The translations under genes were made by a program, and so were the position numbers. 14,731 nt of DNA from an uncultured bacterium (GTDB lineage: Bacteria > Patescibacteriota > Minisyncoccia > Phycocordibacterales > UBA9973): assembly GCA_903895055.1 (NCBI GenBank), contig CAITSL010000025.1:1-14731 (forward strand), given 5' to 3'. Within the stretch, counting starts at the first letter, position 1, and each line of letters starts with the position of its first letter. Shown here piece after piece: positions 14,185 to 14,731 of this stretch. Below the pieces are notes generated by a model. The model made no database searches and was not told where the DNA came from. It worked only from the letters and a program-made list of their open reading frames with translations.

Positions 14185-14255
14185 CGGGCGATGAGGGAAT
14201 CGGACCCCCGACATCGGTTTTGGAGACCGAAGTTATGCCACTTAACTAATCGCCC
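14185..14255 (-). tRNA. trnW: tRNA-Trp (anticodon CCA)
   Basis: The cloverleaf is complete: acceptor GGGCGAT/ATCGCCC, D-stem GTTA/TAAC with loop AGTGGCA, anticodon stem TCGGT/ACCGA with loop CTCCAAA (anticodon CCA), 4-nt variable loop TGTC, T-stem GGGGG/CCCTC (one G-U pair) and T-loop TCCGATT. The discriminator is G at 14185, as expected for Trp. CCA is not encoded (CAAA follows), so a CCA-adding enzyme is needed. The T-loop has C at position 55 where nearly all tRNAs have U (pseudouridine). A36-A37-A38 fits modification by MiaA. With TGA used as stop, this tRNA reads only UGG. It lies downstream of rpmG, as in many bacteria. Confidence 0.95.
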
Positions 14256-14256
14256 A

Positions 14257-14282
14257 TATTCTCCAACCGGAGTCGGAGAATA
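14257..14282 (-). other. Hairpin 3, directly 5' of tRNA-Trp
   Basis: TATTCTCC (14257-14264) and GGAGAATA (14275-14282) are perfect 8-bp complements around a 10-nt loop. It ends one base before the mature 5' end of tRNA-Trp, so it is likely in the precursor leader near the RNase P site. It has no U-tract and is not a terminator. Confidence 0.55.
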
Positions 14283-14284
14283 CA

Positions 14285-14352
14285 GAAATACGAAAATTTG
14301 AAAACTAACGTATTTCCTAGGATCTTTTTCTTAAGGAAAGATCCCTGAAATA
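14285..14352 (-). other. Hairpin 2 region with alternative pairings in the tRNA-Trp leader
   Basis: GGATCTTT (14320-14327) and AAAGATCC (14337-14344) form an 8-bp stem with a 9-nt loop, flanked by an outer TATTTC/GAAATA stem (14311-14316 with 14347-14352). The same CGTATTTC (14309-14316) can instead pair perfectly with GAAATACG at 14285-14292, so the two folds exclude each other. Neither is followed by a U-tract. The role is unknown; processing or attenuation are possible. Confidence 0.5.
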
Positions 14353-14362
14353 AAAAGAACAT

Positions 14363-14380
14363 GCAGTAAACATTTACTGC
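14363..14380 (-). other. Hairpin 1 after rpmG, at the likely tRNA-Trp leader start
   Basis: GCAGTAAA (14363-14370) and TTTACTGC (14373-14380) are perfect 8-bp arms with a 2-nt loop. On the minus strand ATGTTCTTTTTATTT follows, so it may be a weak rpmG terminator with a delayed U-run. It also begins about where the promoter at 14387-14395 would start transcription. Confidence 0.45.
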
Positions 14381-14386
14381 CAATTT

Positions 14387-14395
14387 ATTATAACA
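14387..14395 (-). promoter_or_regulatory. Extended -10 promoter for tRNA-Trp
   Basis: On the minus strand TGTTATAAT (14395-14387) contains a consensus TATAAT with TG-n extension. The -35 is not clear. Transcription would begin near 14380, giving a leader of about 125 nt with three hairpins before tRNA-Trp. It lies only 22 nt after the rpmG stop. Confidence 0.55.
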
Positions 14396-14417
14396 CAATC
14401 AAGAAAATTAAAACGGC

Positions 14418-14576
14418 TTATTTCTTGATTTCTTTGTGTTTGGTGACCTTTTTGCACCATTTGCAATACTTTTTAAGCTCGATTTTTTTAGTAACGAGTT
14501 TCTTATTTTTTGAAGACCAGTAATTTATCCTCTTACAAGTCCCGCAAGCAAGTTTTATAAGTCTATCTTGTGACAT
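14418..14576 (-). CDS. rpmG: 50S ribosomal protein L33
   Basis: The 52-aa protein MSQDRLIKLACGTCKRINYW continues to an ending HKEIKK. It matches L33: two zinc-ribbon cysteine pairs, Cys11-x2-Cys14 and Cys38-x2-Cys41, with the family blocks NYWSSKNKK, KKIELKKYCKWCKK and TKHKE. It belongs to the cysteine-containing (zinc-binding) form. It is a component of the 50S subunit near the E site. A promoter with TAATAT ending 6 nt before the ATG gives a leaderless mRNA. It lies between alr and tRNA-Trp. An inverted repeat (14397-14406 with 14421-14430) spans its stop codon. Confidence 0.93.
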   Translation of the reverse strand: MSQDRLIKLACGTCKRINYWSSKNKKLVTKKIELKKYCKWCKKVTKHKEIKK

Positions 14577-14582
14577 ATTTAT

Positions 14583-14611
14583 ATATTAATATAAAAAACC
14601 TTAAAAAGCAA
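14583..14611 (-). promoter_or_regulatory. rpmG promoter, leaderless type
   Basis: On the minus strand TTGCTT (14611-14606), a 17-nt spacer and TAATAT (14588-14583) fit a sigma-70 promoter. The -10 ends 6 nt before the rpmG ATG, so the start point would coincide with the start codon. No Shine-Dalgarno is present. Confidence 0.6.
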
Positions 14612-14618
14612 GTTATTC

Positions 14619-14731
14619 TTAAATAATGATTTTGGGTAAAAATGGACTGAAACGAGTAATAATTTCATAGTTTATGGTATCTATTTTCTTTGCTATCTCT
14701 TCGGCAGTAATTTCTTGTTTTCTTTGTTTGC
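14619..14731 (-). CDS. alr: Alanine racemase, C-terminal fragment (cut by window edge)
   Basis: The last 36 codons of a minus-strand gene enter from the window end. They read ITAEEIAKKIDTINYEIITR followed by FSPFLPKIII and a TAA stop. The pattern ITAEE-IA-TINYE-TR-SP-PK is typical of the extreme C-terminus of the PLP-dependent alanine racemase, which makes D-alanine for peptidoglycan. Only this tail is visible, so the catalytic Lys and Tyr cannot be checked. rpmG follows 42 nt downstream with its own promoter. Confidence 0.75.
   Translation of the reverse strand, partial: KQRKQEITAEEIAKKIDTINYEIITRFSPFLPKIII

Noticed and set aside
14256..14395. T-box or similar aminoacyl-tRNA-sensing leader
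   Set aside because: The conserved T-box sequence is absent, and the downstream gene is a tRNA rather than a synthetase or amino-acid gene.
1..14731. CRISPR array, transposase, integrase or phage genes
   Set aside because: No regularly spaced repeats and no mobile-element proteins were seen on either strand.

Overview
The window is AT-rich bacterial DNA holding a nearly contiguous de novo purine gene cluster, flanked by cell-wall and translation genes. It most resembles a Candidate Phyla Radiation (Patescibacteria) genome, probably Parcubacteria-like. That is an inference from gene style: an HTH-MurA fusion, almost no Shine-Dalgarno sequences, -10 boxes placed 6-10 nt before start codons, a tRNA without encoded CCA, and repeat-like inserts inside a housekeeping gene. 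TGA is used as a stop (purD, purQ, purL), so the TGA=Gly code of Absconditabacteria/Gracilibacteria is excluded.

Layout: (1) 19-2416, plus strand: a MurA enzyme with an N-terminal XRE-type HTH, followed after 1 nt by miaA. (2) 2400-12685, minus strand: purine genes transcribed purL-purQ-purF-purN-purD, then a 59-aa small ORF with its own terminator, then purE-purM-purC. Together they cover PRPP to SAICAR, but purK, purB and purH are not here. purL carries three short extra segments in loops; one is a perfect 22-bp inverted repeat with a 2-nt centre. (3) 12686-13055: a divergent promoter region and an isolated 63-aa ORF with a strong promoter and terminator. (4) 13049-14731, minus strand: a partial alr (alanine racemase C-terminus), rpmG (L33), a structured leader, tRNA-Trp(CCA), a membrane-anchored protein of unknown function and a YhhQ-family queuosine-precursor transporter.

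The purine genes form one functional unit: PurF makes phosphoribosylamine, PurD and PurN give FGAR, PurL/PurQ give FGAM, PurM gives AIR, and PurE and PurC lead to SAICAR. ATGA overlaps (purL/purQ, purQ/purF) and 3-nt gaps (purF/purN, purE/purM) imply translational coupling. MiaA, tRNA-Trp (A36-A37-A38 in the anticodon loop, a MiaA-type target) and the YhhQ transporter share a tRNA-modification theme; MurA and Alr are peptidoglycan-precursor enzymes.

The points most worth a second look are the in-frame inserts in purL, the small ORF plus terminator placed just before purE, the multi-hairpin leader before tRNA-Trp with mutually exclusive pairings, the HTH-MurA fusion, and the recurrent leaderless-type promoters.
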